In this document: positions 60,676 through 64,000 of the stretch, one piece after another
How the letters are laid out: each line of letters starts with the position of its first letter
How positions within the stretch are numbered: position 1 is the first letter of the stretch
Assembly (NCBI RefSeq): GCF_021290985.1
Contig: NZ_JAJOYU010000003.1
Location: 1 to 64,000, forward strand
Source: Rheinheimera soli
Lineage (GTDB): Bacteria > Pseudomonadota > Gammaproteobacteria > Enterobacterales > Alteromonadaceae
DNA: 64,000 nucleotides
Direction of reading: 5' to 3'
Program-made: the position numbers and the translations under genes
The notes under the pieces: model-generated
The model's input: only the letters and a program-made list of their open reading frames with translations
Databases searched by the model: none
Told to the model about the DNA's origin: nothing

Positions 60676-62933
60676 CTCAAAAACAAAGCCGTACCCCAAG
60701 AAAAAAACCAGCCGCTAAAAACACCAAAGGCTCCCAGTTTGCCAGGCAAATGTTGTGGCTTGGCCTGAAAATAGGGCTGGTGTTGCTGCTCACTTTATTT
60801 ATCTACCTGATTTATCTGGACAGCAAAATTACCACTTTGTTTTCTGGCCATAAATGGCAGTTTCCGGCTCAGGTGTATGCCCGTAGTCTGGAGTTAATAC
60901 CTGGTAAAAGTCTGACACAAAAGCAATTAATCAGTGAGCTTGATTTACTGCAGTACAGAGCTGTGGATGCAGTCAAAGGTCCGGGGCAATACAGTCAGAG
61001 TGGCGATAAAGTGGTGGTGTTTCGCCGCGCTTTTCAGTTTGCCGATGGTTATGATCAGGAAGAAGCTTTTACTGTGTCTTTTGCCGGTCAAAGAGTGCAT
61101 AACATTTATGATCATCAGCTGAAAAAGTCGGTACAAAAAGCCCGGATTGAACCTCAACTGGTTCAGCATTTGGTATCTTCCGAACAAGAAGACAGAGAAA
61201 TGGTGTTTTTGGCTGACCTGCCTGAGCACATAAAAGACGCTTTGCTGACGATAGAAGATCGTGATTTTTATCAACATCATGGTGTATCAGTCTGGTCTGT
61301 AATCAGAGCGTTCTGGGCAAATTTGCAAGCGGGAAGAACAGTGCAGGGCGGCTCGACTTTGACTCAGCAACTGGCAAAAAACATGTATCTGACGTCTGAA
61401 CAAACATTGATCCGCAAAGTAAACGAAGCACTGATCGCGCTGATCCTTGATTACCGCTACAGCAAAGATCAAATTCTTGAAGCCTATCTGAACGAAATAT
61501 TTATCGGCCAGTTCCATAACAATGCAGTGCATGGTTTTGCTTTGGGCAGTAAATTTTATTTTGGCAAGCCGCTGAATGAGTTATTGCCGGAAGAATATGC
61601 GCTACTGGTGGCTATTGTAAAAGGTCCGTCTTATTACGACCCACGTCGTTTTGGCGCCAGAGCAAAAAGCAGGCGTGATCTGGTACTGAAAATGCTGCAT
61701 AACGAAAAGTTACTGTCAGAGGCTGAATATAATCGTGCTGTCAGTAAACCTTTGGCCGTGATCCCTATGGGTCATCATTTAAAAGGCCGATCACCTTCTT
61801 ATCTGGATGCAGTAAAACGTGAACTGAAGGATTTAGTGACAGATCCGGCTACCATTGAAAGCGGTATGAAGATTTTTACTTATATGGATCCCCAGGCTCA
61901 ACTTGCAGCAGAGCATACAGTGAAACAACGTTTGTCTGAGCTGGATAGCAAACTGGAAGCAGCTATGGTGGTCACGGATTATCAGGCCGGTTCATACAAA
62001 GCCATAGTGGGTGGCAAAGCCGTGCATTTTGCTGGTTATAACAGAGCTTTAGATGCCCGTCGTCAGATTGGCAGTATAGTAAAACCTGTACTGTATTTGC
62101 AGGCGCTGGCGAAACCTAATCAGTTTAGTCTGGCGACTATGCTGGATGACAGCCCTATCCATCTGAAAGGCAATCCGAAGGGCTGGAGTCCACAGAATTT
62201 TGATAAGAAGTTCCGCGGCCAGGTCACCTTGATCCAGGCGTTATCCGAATCACTCAATGTCCCTACAGTGCGTTTGGGTTTAAAACTAGGTTTACCTGCA
62301 TTGCAGGATGGCTTTCAACGTTTGGGGCTTGAGCGTGAATTGAAACTGCAGCCGGCAGCCTTCTTAGGGGCGGTAGAGCTGACTCCTGCTGAAGTAGCAC
62401 AGCTGTATCAGGTTATTGCCAATAAAGGCCGTTATATAAAATTAGCCAGTATAGAGTCAATTACTAAAACTGACGGTACTATGCTTTATCAGCGCAGAAA
62501 CATTGTGCAACAAAGAGTTACAGAAGAAGCAGACTACCTGTTGCAATATGCGATGCAGCAAAGCACCCGCAGCGGTACTGCAAAAACTCTGGCAAATCAG
62601 TTTTCCGGTATACGTTTTGCGGGAAAAACCGGCACCTCCAGTGATCACAAAGACAGCTGGTTTACAGGTTTTGAGCATGAAAGCTCGGTCACCATCTGGT
62701 TAGGACGAGATGATAATAAATCTATAGGTTTGACAGGTGGTTCGGGTGCTTTAACCTTATTTAGTCAGTACTTCAGAATGGTGCCTCCGAACTCTTTGTT
62801 CAGAGCTGTGCCACCAGATGTCACTTTAGGGCGTTTTTCTGCCAGCACGGGCAGGGCTGTAGCCGATCATTGTGGCGGAACTCTGTTGTTGCCAAAAGTT
62901 GTCAATGCGACACTACTTACGGAATGCGAATAA
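60672..62933 (+). CDS. mrcB: Bifunctional penicillin-binding protein 1B
   Basis: 753 residues. A basic cytoplasmic tail precedes one membrane helix (residues about 30-50). The UB2H region follows, then the GT51 transglycosylase with IEDRDFYQHHG (catalytic Glu near residue 195) and GGSTLTQQLAKNMYL. The transpeptidase has SIVKP (active Ser near residue 467), the SLN motif and KTGTSSD. PBP1b polymerises and crosslinks peptidoglycan, normally activated by LpoB in enterobacteria; no lpoB is here. The ATG overlaps the hrpB stop (ATGA). Confidence 0.96.
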   Translation: MTQKQSRTPRKKPAAKNTKGSQFARQMLWLGLKIGLVLLLTLFIYLIYLDSKITTLFSGHKWQFPAQVYARSLELIPGKSLTQKQLISELDLLQYRAVDAVKGPGQYSQSGDKVVVFRRAFQFADGYDQEEAFTVSFAGQRVHNIYDHQLKKSVQKARIEPQLVQHLVSSEQEDREMVFLADLPEHIKDALLTIEDRDFYQHHGVSVWSVIRAFWANLQAGRTVQGGSTLTQQLAKNMYLTSEQTLIRKVNEALIALILDYRYSKDQILEAYLNEIFIGQFHNNAVHGFALGSKFYFGKPLNELLPEEYALLVAIVKGPSYYDPRRFGARAKSRRDLVLKMLHNEKLLSEAEYNRAVSKPLAVIPMGHHLKGRSPSYLDAVKRELKDLVTDPATIESGMKIFTYMDPQAQLAAEHTVKQRLSELDSKLEAAMVVTDYQAGSYKAIVGGKAVHFAGYNRALDARRQIGSIVKPVLYLQALAKPNQFSLATMLDDSPIHLKGNPKGWSPQNFDKKFRGQVTLIQALSESLNVPTVRLGLKLGLPALQDGFQRLGLERELKLQPAAFLGAVELTPAEVAQLYQVIANKGRYIKLASIESITKTDGTMLYQRRNIVQQRVTEEADYLLQYAMQQSTRSGTAKTLANQFSGIRFAGKTGTSSDHKDSWFTGFEHESSVTIWLGRDDNKSIGLTGGSGALTLFSQYFRMVPPNSLFRAVPPDVTLGRFSASTGRAVADHCGGTLLLPKVVNATLLTECE

Positions 62934-62950
62934 ACGGGAATTATTGACTT

Positions 62951-64000
62951 ATGTCGTTCAGGCCAGAGAAGCAGTTAAAAGTTGAAGAGTGGTGGTATTT
63001 GCCGCAGCTGGATAAGCTGGCAAAGCTAAATGACAGAATGGAAGTCAGTGAAGTGGCTGATCTCGATCATTTGTGCCAAAGCGTATTAAACTTTTTCCTA
63101 CTGAACTCAGGCCGTTTGATCAGTAAAGAAGAATTACTGAAAGAAGTCTGGCGAATGACCTCTGTCACTGATGGCCGTGTTGCCAGGGTGATCAGTATCT
63201 TGCGTGATGTATTGGGTGATGACGTAAAGTCGCCGCGTTATATTGAAACCATTCCAAAACGCGGCTACCGTTTTATTGCTAAAGTGATTGAGCAGGAGCA
63301 ACAAATCGCTCTGGCTTCCGATCGTCAGGATGAACCTCAAAGTGCAGCGGAACGTAAAATCAACCGCATCTGGTGGGCAGCTTTAACTGTATCTACATTA
63401 CTATTAGGCTTGTTGGCCAGTTGGATCTTCTGGCCAAGCCACTCTTCAGTGCAACAGCAAGCCCCTTTTGTCAACTGGAGCCCGGTGTCTTCGCTGGATG
63501 GTTTTGAGTATTATCCTGCTATTTCAAATGATAAAAACTTTCTGGTTTACAGTTATCAGAAAGATAAAGATCATTCTAATGTACTGATGCTGCAAAATTT
63601 GCAGACGCATCAGACTCAACAATTAACAGATAGTGACTCCCACGATTTTGGTGCCAGTTTTCGGCCAGATGGCAAAGCTATTGCTTATCAGCGCCTTAAG
63701 TATCGTGAGTCCTGTGAAATTCGGCTGCTAACTTTTACCGGTGAACCTGGCCTTTCGGCGACGGAAGATAAGTTGTTAGCGTCCTGCGGGGGCGGCAGTA
63801 CTTCGACCCGTATTTCCTGGGCTCCTGATGGAAAATCTTTGTTGTTTAGCAGTGATGAAAACAACAAGCAACGTATGGCTATTTTTTCGCTGGATATAGC
63901 GTCCGGCAGCAAAACCCAACTGGTGTTGCCTGGCAATACTGGTATGGGTGACTTTACTGCCCGTTATTCGTATAGCGGCGATAAAATAGCCTTTTTGCGG
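62951..64000 (+). CDS. CadC-like transcriptional regulator with C-terminal TolB-like repeats (3' end outside the window)
   Basis: 350 codons are open from the ATG at 62951 to the window edge with no stop. The N-terminus is an OmpR/PhoB-type winged helix (residues about 20-115) with LISKEELLKEVW, TDGRVARVISILRDVLGDD and YIETIPKRGYRF. A single membrane helix follows (about 140-158, ALTVSTLLLGLLASWIFW). Then come TolB/WD40-like repeats: SFRPDGKAIAYQ and SWAPDGKSLLFSSDE. The architecture is that of CadC/ToxR-like membrane regulators that bind DNA from the membrane. It starts 17 bp after mrcB. The signal and targets are unknown. Confidence 0.88.
   Translation, partial: MSFRPEKQLKVEEWWYLPQLDKLAKLNDRMEVSEVADLDHLCQSVLNFFLLNSGRLISKEELLKEVWRMTSVTDGRVARVISILRDVLGDDVKSPRYIETIPKRGYRFIAKVIEQEQQIALASDRQDEPQSAAERKINRIWWAALTVSTLLLGLLASWIFWPSHSSVQQQAPFVNWSPVSSLDGFEYYPAISNDKNFLVYSYQKDKDHSNVLMLQNLQTHQTQQLTDSDSHDFGASFRPDGKAIAYQRLKYRESCEIRLLTFTGEPGLSATEDKLLASCGGGSTSTRISWAPDGKSLLFSSDENNKQRMAIFSLDIASGSKTQLVLPGNTGMGDFTARYSYSGDKIAFLR

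Overview
The window is a compact, gene-dense chromosomal segment of a gammaproteobacterium. Gene content and order (dusB-fis, dksA-gluQ-pcnB-folK-panB-panC next to hrpB-mrcB, yadG-yadH, mpl, ppa, fbp, suhB) fit the order Alteromonadales, and a Rheinheimera/Alishewanella-like organism is my best guess. That placement rests on recognised protein families, not on a search. I see no rRNA, tRNA, CRISPR array, prophage or insertion sequence.

Layout. 0-8.2 kb: a HutD/Ves-like cupin, a rhodanese, SuhB, a RegB/RegA-type redox two-component pair, SixA, then an iron-uptake pair (TonB-dependent siderophore receptor plus PepSY membrane protein) behind a Fur box. 8.4-12 kb: a small membrane protein, purH, an ERIC-like repeat, and the fis-dusB operon. 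12.2-21.3 kb: a PCu(A)C copper chaperone, a DUF2333 protein and a TIGR04219 outer-membrane protein; then signalling genes: a degenerate BarA-like hybrid kinase, a TIGR03899 protein, a REC-DUF3369-GGDEF-EAL protein and a chemoreceptor. 21.6-27.3 kb: ppa, fbp, mpl, ubiX and yadGH, with ERIC-like and GGGACGGG-type repeats between them.

27.4-35.7 kb is a metal-resistance region read on the minus strand: a five-gene heavy-metal RND efflux operon and, behind terminator-like hairpins, chrB-chrA. The RND operon has no outer-membrane factor gene. It carries three small exported His-rich proteins, and two proteins of the operon share an AHGPxGEHL motif at the mature N-terminus. This is the best candidate for an under-described system here.

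35.9-50.4 kb: an EAL phosphodiesterase with a periplasmic sensor, the PLP aspartate decarboxylase PanP, a DUF4394 protein, a small PspC protein, a GFA-family protein, and a 2906-residue cyclic beta-1,2-glucan synthase. 50.5-55.6 kb: dksA-gluQ-pcnB-folK-panB-panC on the minus strand. panD is absent from the cluster, and PanP, 11 kb away, could supply the beta-alanine that PanC needs. 55.9-64 kb: a TSUP transporter, PepB, HrpB, PBP1b and a CadC-like regulator cut by the window end.

Points at sequence level: pcnB appears to start at an ATT codon behind a perfect AAGGAG, as in E. coli; the stop codon of mpl lies inside an ERIC-like element; an intrinsic-terminator-like hairpin sits directly in front of the regB-like start codon; and a perfect palindrome with 11-bp arms lies just upstream of chrB.
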